Assembly (NCBI GenBank): GCA_018287875.1
Contig: JAGVVL010000017.1
Coordinates: 620,001-684,000 of the forward strand
Reading direction: 5' to 3'
DNA length: 64,000 nucleotides
From: Nigrospora sphaerica
Taxonomy: Eukaryota; Ascomycota; Sordariomycetes; Amphisphaeriales; Apiosporaceae
The position numbers were made by a program, and so were the translations under genes. Below the pieces are notes generated by a model. That model saw nothing but the letters and a program-made list of their open reading frames with translations. It made no database searches and was not told the origin of the DNA. This document shows, piece by piece, positions 54,801 to 64,000 of the stretch (position 1 is the stretch's first letter; the number at the start of each line of letters is the position of its first letter).

Positions 54801-57200
54801 TGTGCTGTGCAGAACCCAGTAATTTGAAGCCATGCAGCAGCTTGGTCTCGTGGTTCGACGGTAGCCATCATGAATGGCGACATCCTCGGCCCGTCCTCTT
54901 GGAGCCATGCGCCGAATGTCCTTCGTGGCGCCCACGCGTAGAGCGTCGGGCGAGACGGTGGTCGGCCTCCACGAGTTTGAATCCGCTCAGCTGAAGTCGA
55001 TCCGCACGGCACCGAAAGATGGCTTGTTCGTCCACGTGTCGGCCAGGCCGCCTGTCCTGCCAGCCTAGAAGCATACCGTCTCCGATGGCGTCGAACATGC
55101 ATCGCCATCTTCTCGACCGGGATAGATATGAGTGAATTACCGGATTCGGCAAGCGAAGCACACGAGAAACATGCTTGGTGAGAGAAGGGGGCTTGTCCAG
55201 AGCTGATTTCTAGCATCGCAAGGACGTGCTCTCATACGCCCGGTACGAAGCGCACCCTTCGCACGTTCGAAAAGGGACCTGTACCCGGCGACACGGTCGA
55301 GGTGCTGCCGTCCCTGGGACCTCGCTGAGGCCCCAGGCATCGGTCATGTTCATGGCGAAAAATAACGGCACAAGAGACTCATCCCGCAACCCCCAGAATC
55401 GAAAAAGTTTCTTGTTTTGACCGACCGATCAGGCGCCCCATTCGTAATCCACGCCATTCTTTCCTGGCAAAGGGGCTACAATCCATCCTTTCATCCGGAA
55501 GCAGGGATATAGACGCTCTCCCCTGTTCACACGCGTGGCCGTGCGATCCACATGAAGCCGGTCGTGAAGTACCGAATTGAGAATTGTTCCTGGATGACCT
55601 GGCCCACCATGACCGCTCTCGCCCACGCGCCCCTGCACGGGCTACCGGCCGATGCGGCTTTTCCGCAACCATATAATATCAGTTTCGATAGGACATTACG
55701 GGCGGTTCGTCCCGTGGCGATGCGGTTCTGAAAAAGCACATTTAAGCCGCAGTCGTCGGCAGCCGAACGGCGCCGAACCACGGTTCAAGGAGAGCTTCCG
55801 CGGGTTTGGACGTGCCGTTTTACCGTTCAACTGCGCACTCCCTCTAATCAGCGCATCCTGGCTCTGCCGATCCACCCTCCCGTGGGTCTGGCAGTCCATG
55901 TGCATGGTTGCGCCTGTGTAAAGTCTATTCAAGCCAGCTTATCCAAGCCTGGAGCCGACTGATTCGGCCCATGCAATGACGACTACGAAGTGCCAAAAGC
56001 CGAAGTGAGGATGCCAATACCAGGTCTTGCACCACCGGATAGGCAGTCAACATGCCGCCCGTCCCATCAACCTTTTGACGATGTACGAGCTCTCGAGACT
56101 TCGGCCAACACACTTCACCCAGCTCGGTGACGTGGACATCCCCTTCATCGCCTGGTCTTCTGACCGTCCGACCTACTACGTGCTCTGGTTGGGCGCACAA
56201 GCCCTAACTAAGCTATCCCATTCCCCTGACCTGTGCCCGAACTTCGTAGGTTAAGCTACAGTGTCGGTTACTCAAGACCAGGGGCCACCTGGTAGTTTTC
56301 TCGTAAGTTGCGCTCCGGCCGATGCAGCCTCCTGAACGTGGATTCTTTCTCCAGAAGTCGAGGCATGAGGGGGGGACGACCCAGCCGGCCCATTTGGGAT
56401 CCATTCCCGGCCCAACGGGCGTTCATGAGGGGCCGGGATACAGGGCAGGCTGCTTGACTCGCGGTGACCGATCGGCGCCCCCGTCCAGTGGTCCGATCGA
56501 AAGGTGGAATTCGGAGGCACGCAGGCCGTAGTAAGCCAACCTACAATGCAATTAGCGGCCATGCCACGGCTGGCGTGGACGATAGATGGCCAACAAGACC
56601 ACAGCCGTCTGGTCGCACCGGGCGATTAGCACTTAGATTAGGTTACGTGGGCCTCTGTAGAATCTGAGGGGCGGCTTCCAAGGCTTCCAATGCCGACGGA
56701 AATTTGGCGGGCGCCCGACCGGGTTGTCAAAATGGACGAAACTTACTAACGGTGCGCGGGCGCAGGGGTGGGCAGAAGCGGTAGACGGGAAGCTTGTTTC
56801 TAACCCCCACGTTGCTTCGTTGGCCGCGGCCCCATACGTGCTAGAACAAAAGGCTGTGGGGAGAGCAGAGGCCGCTACCCGTCCGCCGCAATAACCTGCA
56901 AGTTTCAAGTAGAGACGGGACGCAAGCAGGCCCCGCGTTCGGGCTAGGGGGCGGCGAAATGAGGAGAGTGGAAGGGATGAGGCTGGCGGGCCCACGCTGG
57001 GCAGGGCGGCCATCGGGGGGACTCTGGGCCCAAAGACGCAGCAAAGCGCGAGGCCATCGGGGACTTTGGACTTGGGATAAAAGACGCAGGAACGCCGGCG
57101 AGAAAGACAAACCATCCTGGCACTCGTCTGCACCCGACACAGTCTACTCGCCAGCCAGTCGTCAGCCTTTCTTTCATCCACTCCGACGATCACGCCCAAC
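51839..57200. other. 5.4 kb gene-poor stretch
   Basis: The largest gap in the window. Many short frames overlap on both strands, and none shows a domain. The most protein-like is a minus-strand frame at 53115-53528 (137 codons, GTG-initiated in the longest reading; LMPHWAGIYFEAVPPSIRVE), possibly a relic. The last 130 bases before 57201 hold an ATAAAAG element, a plausible promoter for the expansin-like gene. Confidence 0.4.
51973..51979 (-). promoter_or_regulatory. TATA box candidate for the secreted two-module protein
   Basis: The minus strand reads TATATAA about 135-140 nt before the ATG at 51838, consistent with a strong inducible secretory gene promoter. By consensus only. Confidence 0.5.
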
Positions 57201-58020
57201 ATGGCTTTCGCCAAGATGACTCTCCTCAACGGCCTGGCCCTGAGCCTCGCCACCGTGGCCGCTGCCAGCCCCCTGTCGGCTCAGACGTCGCCGAACGCCT
57301 CCAACGCGGCCATCAAGGCACTCCAGAGCGGCAAGGGCACTTGGTACGGCAAGAACTGCGGCGAGGAGCCGTGCTGGCAGCAGGGCGCCTGCGCCTTTGT
57401 CGACTACAAGCTGCCCGCCACCGTCGACGGGTCGACCTGTATCTCCGAGGTCGTCTGGGAGAACGGCTACCACTGCGGCGGCTGCGTGGCCATCAACTAC
57501 GGAGGCCAGAGGAAGATCGCCATGGTAAGTGAAGAGTGCGGCGGGGAGCCCAAGCCAAGAAGGACGGGGGGGGAGCAAGGCTGACGGCAAGCGCGGACAG
57601 ATCACCAACAAGACGGGCGGCAACGCCCAGCACCTCGACATGAGCCCCGACATGTTCTCGCAGCTGGCGGACAAGTCGCGCGGCGAGATCCCCATCGAGT
57701 GGGAGCACGTGCCGTGCCCCATCGAGTCGCCGGTGCAGATTCGCATGCACGGCGGCGCGTCGCAGTGGTGGTTCGCCGCGACGGTGGAGAACGCCGTCTA
57801 CCGCACGGCCAAGCTCGAGGTGTCGGGCGACGGCGGCAAGACGTGGAAGGCGACGAAGCGCAACGTCAACAACTTCTTCGTCCTGCCCGACAACGGCGGC
57901 ACCGGCAGCGCCACGGCCCACGTCCGCATCACCTCGGAGACGGGCTCCAGCATCGTCGTCGAGAACGTCGCCCTCAAGTCGGGCGTCACCACCGAGGGCA
58001 CCGCCAACTACGACGTGTAA
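57201..58020 (+). CDS. Secreted expansin-like protein (double-psi beta-barrel plus CBM63-like domain)
   Basis: Two exons (57201-57524 and 57601-58020; intron 76 nt, GTAAGT...ACAG) encode 247 residues. The N-terminal 22 or so residues form a signal peptide (LLNGLALSLATVAAASP). Domain 1 has the expansin-type opening GTWYGKNCGEEPCWQQGACAF with paired Cys, then CISEVVWENGYHCGGCVAINY. The splice joins RKIAM to ITNKTGGNAQHLDMSPDMF, which holds the HLD-type motif with the Asp of the polysaccharide groove. Domain 2 (IRMHGGASQWWFAATVENA, LEVSGDGGKTWKATKR) carries surface aromatics typical of an expansin C-terminal binding domain. Expansins loosen cellulose networks without hydrolysis. The two-domain length fits bacterial/fungal EXLX-like proteins, not single-domain loosenins. 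Its role together with the PL4-CBM1 enzyme in plant-tissue attack is inferred. Confidence 0.85.
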
Positions 58021-58915
58021 GCGGGCCCCCCGTGCCCGCGCACGGAATTCCGAGCGAGGCTGGAGTGCATCCTTTCCCCCGCGACGCCGGGCCGGCAGAG
58101 TCAACAAAAGTGCCTGGCGGGTGCCGCCTTGAGAGGGGCACCGGGGCATCCATGGATCCGGCTTGTAACCATCCGCTACTTCTGTATATAGTTGTCCAGC
58201 CCCAAATCTATACTTACTCGTACCGCACTTTGTGTTCCACCGCGCGGGTCGCGCTCCCAATCGGGCGGTGCGGCTGGCGACTCCGAACGTGGGCCTCCCC
58301 GGACGGGAAGGGGCCGCGAGGTCGCATCGCGCCTGTCGTTTGGGTTTACCAACCATCAGATGACTCAGCCCGGGAAACCGTCGCCGCATCCAATGAGGTC
58401 ACCCGTCAAGCGGCTGGGCCCGCGGGGTACCATAAAAAGCGAAAGTCTCACCGCCCCGTTCTCGTCGCAAGGCGGGCGGCCATGGCAATTCTTGATGGGC
58501 GTCCGAAAGGCGTGACGTGAAGGCGTCAGCACGACATACAGGGTGGGCGCAAGACGGAGGGGTCGAGACGGGTATCCTTAGCGCCGGTGAGAGGGATTGG
58601 GTGAATTAACTCCGGTCAAGGCACCGATAGTGCATCTCTCCAGTACGAATGGTAGGTAGACCCATCCTGATAGGCACCCGCTTACCCACCTACCCACTTA
58701 TTCAACGTCGCGGGAGGGGACCGGAATTCTCACCCACCATAAATTGCGATACGGCCAACGCCATGTCAACGTCGACTGTGAATTCTTGCCTTTTGTCCAA
58801 TCGCTTGCGAGGTGTTCTCCTTCCCCTCTATCCAACCGCCGTCGTTACTTCCGCGCCCCTGTTTGTCCTCTCTTGGCCGTATTCGTACCTCGCCGCTGCA
58901 ACACCCAGCCCGCCA
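58021..58915. other. Intergenic region with leader of the DHA1 exporter
   Basis: No gene. The DHA1 frame is open upstream to an ATG at 58649, but the extra 89 residues lack any family similarity and probably represent 5' untranslated sequence. Confidence 0.4.
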
Positions 58916-60457
58916 ATGGACGAAAGGCAGCCGCTGCTCGTCGGCGAGGAGGCCGCGGCGCTGCGCGTCGAAGCGGGCGAGCGGCTCGACATTGTCGGGT
59001 TCGACCCCGAAGGCGACGCCGAGAACCCGCAAGACTGGTCGGACCGGTACAAGTGGGGCGTGGTGGCGCTGCTGGCCTTCATGGCCTTCACCGTGACATT
59101 TACGTGCATCTCGATGGTGCCGGTGGCGGGGCGGGTGGTGGCGGACCTGGGCGAGCCGAGCCGGGCGGCGGCGGTGCTTCTCGTCACCATCTGGGAACTG
59201 GGCGAGAGCGCCGGCCCGCTCGTCATCGCGCCGATGTCCGAGGTCTTTGGCCGGTACGCCGTCTTCAACGTCTGCAATACGGCCTTCATCGCCGCCACGG
59301 TGCTGGCGGCCATTTGTGGCGACGCGCCCCTCTTCGTCGCCGCCCGCGCCCTCACCGGCCTCGCCGTCGCCTCCAACGTGCTCAACCCCGCCGTAGTCGG
59401 CGACCTCTTCCCGCCCGACCGCCGCGGCGCCGCCATGAGCCTCATCCAGTTCGCCCCGCTGACGGGCAGCGCCGTTGGGCCCCTCATCGCCGGCGCCGTC
59501 GCCCAGACCCTCGGCTGGCGCCCCGTCCTGTGGATGAGCGCCCTCCTCGCCTTCGTCTGCGAGCTCTTCTTCCTCACCTGCTTCCGTGAGACCTACAGCG
59601 TCTCCATCCTGCGCCGCAAGGCCGCCCGCCTGCGCGCCGAGACGGGCAACCCCCACCTCCGCACCGCCTTCGACCTGCTCGGCCAAGACCCCCAAAGCCT
59701 GCGCCGCATCTGGGAGACGATGGCCCGCCCCGTCGTCGTCTTCGTCCGCACCCCCGTCTTGCAGGCCGTCTCGCTGTTTGGCGCCTTCGTCTTCAGCTTC
59801 TTCTATGTGCTGTCCACCACCATGCCCGACATCCTCGAGGGCCAGTACCAACTGTCGCCCGCCGCCACCGGCCTGTGCTTCATCGTCTTTAGTAAGTCTC
59901 GCCTCCCCGTCCCCAGAGACCCGGCCCGGCTATGTGCTGACACGTGATGCTTAGCCACCGGCTCCATGCTCAGCATGGCTGTCTGCAACGTCTATCTCGA
60001 CCGCATCTACATCCGGCTACGCGATGCGCGGGGCGGCAAGGAGCAAGCCGAAGACCGGCTACCCCTGGTCATCCTGGGCGGCTTCAGCCTGCCGCTGGCC
60101 GTCATGTTTTACGGTTGGGCGGCGCACCTGCAGCTGCCCTTGCCCGTGTTCCTGTTGGCCATCCTGCTCGTCGGTTTCACGACCAGCTTTGCCTTCATGC
60201 CCCTGTCGGCCTACGTCGTCGACGCCTTCGGGCTTTACTCGGCCTCGGCCATGACGGCCCTCATCGTGACGCGCTGCCTCATGGGCACCTTCCTGCCCCT
60301 CGCCGCCGTGCCGCTGATCGAGCGCTTCGGCAACGGCCTCGGCTTCTCCGTCCTCGGCTTCGTGGGCCTCAGCGTCGCCCCCATCCCCGTCCTGGTCTTC
60401 AAGTACGGCCATACCTGGCGACAGCGGTCGGCCTACTGCAAGGGGGGCGACAGCTGA
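58916..60457 (+). CDS. DHA1-family MFS multidrug/polyamine exporter
   Basis: A 12-helix drug:H+ antiporter of 492 residues in two exons (58916-59891 and 59955-60457). The 63-nt intron joins CFIVF to TTGSMLSMAVCNVYLDR in frame. The start MDERQPLLVGEE is the acidic-dileucine type usual in this family, followed by VGFDPEGDAENPQDWSDRYKW, the fungal DHA1 signature just before helix 1. The motif A region reads IAPMSEVFGRYAVFNVCN; note Tyr where Arg or Lys is common. Motif C is LTGSAVGPLIAGAV. RETY after helix 6 and LVGFTTSFAFMPLSAYVVDAFG in the C-half are typical. Upstream in-frame ATGs exist but encode unrelated sequence. The substrate is unknown. It is the second drug exporter of the window, not adjacent to the first. 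Confidence 0.88.
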
Positions 60458-61265
60458 AGTTTGATGCCGTCCATTTCATGTCTCGGCCTTTCGTGGACTG
60501 TCTAATTTAGGCGAGAGCCTCGTCCTGAGCGTGTTAAAGTGTGCAAGGACTTGCCGTTTTCCTCTGCCTCGACCCGAAGGGCGTGTTGTCGCCATAAATG
60601 TGCTCAATCCTCGATTGCCTTCTTCCTAATTTCAAGACAGGGTCGCTCCGTCCCTTGTCACTAAATTGACGCGACAGAGTAGAACCCCGTTGCGTTCAGT
60701 GTGGAATCCACGCCCCCACGTGGTGCTGGCTTCTGCGTTTATGCAATAATCGTAAGGATAAATCCTCTTTGCAGCTTCGCCAAGAACCGCGTCGGGCATG
60801 ATGGAAAGAACAATATCGGCTGGGAAACAGAGCTGATTGTGCCGAAGGGGTGCGCGCAGGACTGGTGACCGAGGCGAGGCAGCGAGTTCTTGCCCCCACC
60901 CACGAAGGATCGGAGTGTTGGGCTCCGTCGTTGTCGCCAAGTCGACTACAAGCCTCAGCTGCCTGGGGTTGCTGTAAACTGCCGCATTGGGGTGGGATGG
61001 GCTGCCGTCATCGTCGCGCATGATTGGACATATAGCTCCTTCTGGGCCTGGCCGGACTGTTGCCGCCGTTTGTGTATGGATTCTTGCCTCTCTCGGCTTA
61101 CAAACCTTCTCAAACTCTCTCAGGGACTACAAAACGTGGATATATTGCCTGTCATGTCGGTTACAACATGATTGACGTCAAGGCGTAAACGTGAACCGTC
61201 TTCTCTTACCTCTATTCTGGCTTCGACACGGCTCACTGGCATCGATCCTCCCCACGCCAGACAAC
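60458..61265. other. Spacer; possible small minus-strand frame
   Basis: A minus-strand frame of 129 codons (60632-61021, ATG start) contains FPADIVLSIMPDAVLGEAAK, faintly like an F-box start. It has no other support and may be a relic. Nothing else is seen. Confidence 0.3.
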
Positions 61266-62170
61266 ATGGTGAACGTTACGGGTGAGTGAACAAACAACCC
61301 TTCTCCCGGGGCGGCACGAAGCGGTGTACCCGTTGTAGATGGCGGGCATGTACTAACGGGGGGTCTGGGGACGGCGGCGCAGAACCGCTCCGGGTGGCCA
61401 TGGTGCTCTTCCCGTCCTTCACGGCGCTGGACGTGTTCGGGCCGCTCAACACGCTCAACATCCTGTCGGCGCGGTACCCGATGACGCTGGCGCTGGTGGC
61501 GGCGGACCTGGCGCCCAAGAGCGTGGACCGTAACATCGTCGACGGCGTGTGGTACCCGAGCCCGCTGGCGCCGACGTCGGCGTCGCCCTTCTTCACCGAG
61601 TACGTGCTGCCGACGCACACGTTTGCGGACCCCGAGGTGGCGGCGCCGGGCCGGTTCGACGTCGTCTTCGTGCCGGGCGGCGGCGGCACGCGCAACACGT
61701 CGGCCACGCAGCCGGCCGTTGACTGGCTCGGCGCCCGCCTCGCCGAGGCTGACCCGCCCGTCCCCTTCGTCATGAGCGATTGCACGGGCGCCGCCCTGCT
61801 GGCCCGCACCGGCCGTATCGCCGGCCGCCGCGCCACCACCAACAAAGCCGCCTTCCGCTGGGTGCGCGACGAGGTGCCCGGCGCCGACGCCGTAACCTGG
61901 GTGCCCAAGGCCCGCTGGGTCGTCGACGGCAACCTCTGTAGGCGCCCCCCCCTCCCCACGGACAAACATCCCGGCTTGCCCGAAGCGACTTACTGACGCG
62001 GGTGGGTGTTAGGGACCAGCTCCGGCGTCAGCGCCGGCACCGACATGATGCTCGGTTGGATCGAACACGTCTACGGCCGCAACGAGAGCGAGCGCATCCG
62101 CATCGGCATGGAGTGGAACGCGCTGGGCCAGGAAGAAGACCCGTTCGCCGAGCTCTACGATCTGGTCTGA
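61266..62170 (+). CDS. DJ-1/PfpI family protein (ThiJ-like)
   Basis: A 242-residue class-I glutamine-amidotransferase-like protein in three exons: 61266-61281, 61383-61937 and 62013-62170. The first exon encodes only MVNVT plus one base. The first intron (101 nt) has a perfect fungal branch site TACTAAC at 61351-61357, and the second is 75 nt. Junctions give E/PLRVAMVLFPSFTALDVFGPLN and NLW/TSSGVSAGTDMMLGWIE, the conserved blocks of the family. The nucleophile elbow is FVMSDCTGAALLARTG, with the Cys in place (family usual: x-V-C-T-G-A), followed by RRATTNK and a Trp-Val-Pro segment. Relatives include isonitrile hydratases and glyoxalase-III-like enzymes; the reaction here cannot be stated. 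The tail ends EEDPFAELYDLV. No partner gene is adjacent. Confidence 0.87.
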
Positions 62171-63157
62171 GGCGCGGCTGGGTCGAATACCGGTGGCGGT
62201 GCATTCGGGGCGGGATCAGCAACAAAAACCCCCGGGCCTGGAGTTGGCTGGAGCCGGCACAATGTTCTTGCCATTTTGGCTGGTGCGGCAAATCAGCACC
62301 TAAGAGACTGGCTGGTACGCGCCACGGTGCCGCTTGTCATCGGATGTCCTGGGCGGGCTTACTGAGAAGATATAGAGTCTGGTGTCGTTCGAGAAGACGT
62401 TGCAGAATCCAGTCGTTGACGCTTGCATGTAAAACATTGGGGGTCGGATCGGCGCTCTCGTCGGCAAAACCCAGCAAGTACCCGCCGCGCGTAACGGCAC
62501 CCTTTGCCGGAAAGCCTAAAACGATGACGGGCAGATCAAGAAAGCCGGAAAACAGGGGCCCAGGTACCTTGCAATCGGCCGAAACGGGCGCGATCCGGCT
62601 TGCTCCTCTGCGAGACTGCATTTCTTACTCGTCGATGTGGGCTCGAGCGGCCTGTTTGCGCTGGACCCTTTCGCCCGGGTCTTGTTACGGTACAAGAGGG
62701 GCATCCATGGCTGCTGCCCCGCCCCCTCCTTCTGCGATCGCCGTCCCCTGAATGCTGGACATCCCTTGTCTGTTACCTTCCGGTTCGGAATGAATGCCCT
62801 GGCATAGGGGATCATGGATTGCCCCATCCACACGTACAGCCAAGAACAGCCCGTTTTTGCTCAGCCACGACATCCCATGCCGCCTACCAGCCGGTTTCCC
62901 GTGGGGTTGGTTGGTGGTGAAACATAGAGGGTTACGTAAGGCGCGGTAGTGGGGAGAAAGCCCCACCCCCTCTACGTCAATCCGCGCAAGCAACTTAAGC
63001 CTGGAAAGGGCATTGATCCCTTACGAGCTCGCTCAAGAGACAATCCAACATACGTTGCTACTCCCCGATCTCGAGCAGGCCATCGAGATTCGCGCCCGCA
63101 TCTGCACCTACTTATCTTACCCGTCTCTCGTCTCTCGTCTCCCGCGGAACCGCCGCC
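62171..63157. other. Intergenic region before the right-edge gene
   Basis: No gene is supported. The bases before 63158 are a CT-rich leader (repeated tctcgtct), common upstream of highly expressed mould genes. Confidence 0.4.
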
Positions 63158-64000
63158 ATGGGTCACCTCCCCGACGTTGTCTATGAGAAAATCGACAAGT
63201 ATGTCGACTCCCTGGCCCCCCAGATCCATCCACGCATCGCGTCGGAAATCGACGAGTTCCAGACCAAGACCCTCGACAGCCTCGAGGAAAAGGTCGTCGA
63301 CGCCTTCCGCAAGCTCTTTGACAAGAACAAGGCCCGCGACGGCTCCCGCGATCTGAATGACTCCCCGCCTGACTCGTACGGCCTGGACGGCCTGCCGTTC
63401 GGCGAGGAGATCGCCTCGCTCACCCGCTCCTTCTCCTTCGGCAAGATGGCCGAGGACGCGAGCGACGACCTGCAGGAGATCTTCAAGCTGACCGAGGGAG
63501 GAAGCCGTGGCGGCGGCGACTCTCAATCGAGAGGCTTCAGCTCCGACTCCTTCAGCTCGGGTGCCAAGGGCTTCCTCTCAGCCGCCGTGGGCGCGCTGGC
63601 CGAGCACGCCAACCAGCGCCCCGGTTCCAGCGGTTCGGGTGGTAAGCCCGACTTCATGGACGGCCTTCTGGGCGTTCTGAGCAACACTGTCAAGGAGGCC
63701 TCGCGGAACCCCGAGGAGAAGGCCCGGATGATCAGCCCCGAGATCAAAGAGAAGCTTGGCGTGACGCTTCGGGAGCAGCACGCCCCGCTCGCCGAGCAAT
63801 TCACCCGCATTGCCCTCGACCACATCAAGAAGTGGCTCCGGGGCAACACGTCGAGCCGCGACATGGGCGATGCCATGAAGGGCGAAATCTCGGGCTTAGT
63901 AACGGGCCTCGCCGGCATGTTCGGCAAGAAGAGCAGCTCGGATGAGTCATCGCGGGACCTCGACCGCAGCGGCGGCGATGGCGAAGGCGGCATTGGCTTC
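63158..64000 (+). CDS. Unrecognised conserved-looking fungal protein, 3' end beyond the window
   Basis: From the ATG at 63158 (context GCCGCCATGG, ideal) the frame stays open for 281 codons to the window end, so it is truncated only by the boundary. The protein starts MGHLPDVVYEKIDKYVDSL and has helical, charged segments (HPRIASEIDEFQTKTLDSL; VVDAFRKLFDKNKARDG). A Ser/Gly-rich linker and a middle part GAKGFLSAAVGALAEHANQ follow, then MDGLLGVLSNTVKEASRNP and MISPEIKEKLGVTLREQHAP. Amphipathic helices with Gly-rich turns (ISGLVTGLAGMFGKK) suggest lipid or membrane contact. I recall similar mould proteins without a known function and give no name. Codon bias is strongly GC3, as in sure genes. It may have further exons to the right. 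Confidence 0.8.
   Translation, partial: MGHLPDVVYEKIDKYVDSLAPQIHPRIASEIDEFQTKTLDSLEEKVVDAFRKLFDKNKARDGSRDLNDSPPDSYGLDGLPFGEEIASLTRSFSFGKMAEDASDDLQEIFKLTEGGSRGGGDSQSRGFSSDSFSSGAKGFLSAAVGALAEHANQRPGSSGSGGKPDFMDGLLGVLSNTVKEASRNPEEKARMISPEIKEKLGVTLREQHAPLAEQFTRIALDHIKKWLRGNTSSRDMGDAMKGEISGLVTGLAGMFGKKSSSDESSRDLDRSGGDGEGGIGF

Noticed and set aside
56027..56254. 75-codon plus-strand frame (MHHRIGSQHAARP...)
   Set aside because: Short, isolated and without any recognisable feature in a gene-poor stretch.
1..64000. tRNA genes
   Set aside because: I looked for B-box-like GGTTCGANTCC on both strands by eye and found no match with a paired A box; a covariance-model scan would be decisive.

Overview
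The window reads as nuclear DNA of a filamentous ascomycete (Pezizomycotina, most likely a Sordariomycete). Short introns (about 50-200 nt) with GTAAGT/GTGAGT donors and C/TAG acceptors interrupt GC-rich reading frames. Genes are separated by 0.5-5 kb of lower-GC spacer. The families are typical of mould genomes: DHA1/DHA2 drug exporters, a Lac12-like sugar permease, F-box/2EXR proteins, a Zys-like cysteine-rich mini-protein, CrpA-type copper ATPase, PL4 lyase with CBM1, and expansin-like protein. No rRNA, tRNA, CRISPR array or intact transposon was recognised. I place about 20 supported protein genes, one of them cut by each window edge, plus several remnants.

Left third (1-22.7 kb): a DHA2-type multidrug exporter running off the left edge (with one apparent GC-AG intron); a PaxU/TMEM53-type DUF829 hydrolase ending in a tandem Leu-Glu-Lys-Asp tail; a small two-helix membrane protein; a 4 kb spacer holding a decayed 36-bp repeat; a four-exon protein of a fungal family often mislabelled geranylgeranyl pyrophosphate synthetase; an extended SDR epimerase; an ankyrin-repeat remnant; a five-exon sugar permease; a 2EXR/F-box-like protein; and an unrecognised 363-residue protein.

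Middle third (22.7-43 kb): the alpha subunit of GDP-mannose pyrophosphorylase; an F-box protein; a Zys-like secreted mini-protein; a Trk potassium transporter; a CrpA-type copper-exporting ATPase; an orphan glutathione-transferase N-domain derived from elongation factor 1B-gamma that lacks an AUG start; and an orphan seven-helix membrane protein with a possible frame break near its N-terminus.

Right third (43-64 kb): a rhamnogalacturonan lyase (PL4) whose last exons, outside the long frame, add a Thr/Pro linker and a CBM1 split by an intron; a GCIP/cyclin-D1-binding-like protein; a secreted two-module cysteine protein; a 5 kb gene-poor stretch; an expansin-like protein; a DHA1 exporter; a DJ-1/PfpI protein; and an unrecognised gene that stays open to the right edge.

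There is no obvious biosynthetic cluster. The shared themes are plant cell-wall attack (PL4-CBM1, expansin-like), export/detoxification (two drug exporters, copper ATPase), cation uptake (Trk) and sugar uptake. Exon borders were set by eye from splice consensus and frame continuity; no transcripts or database searches were available.
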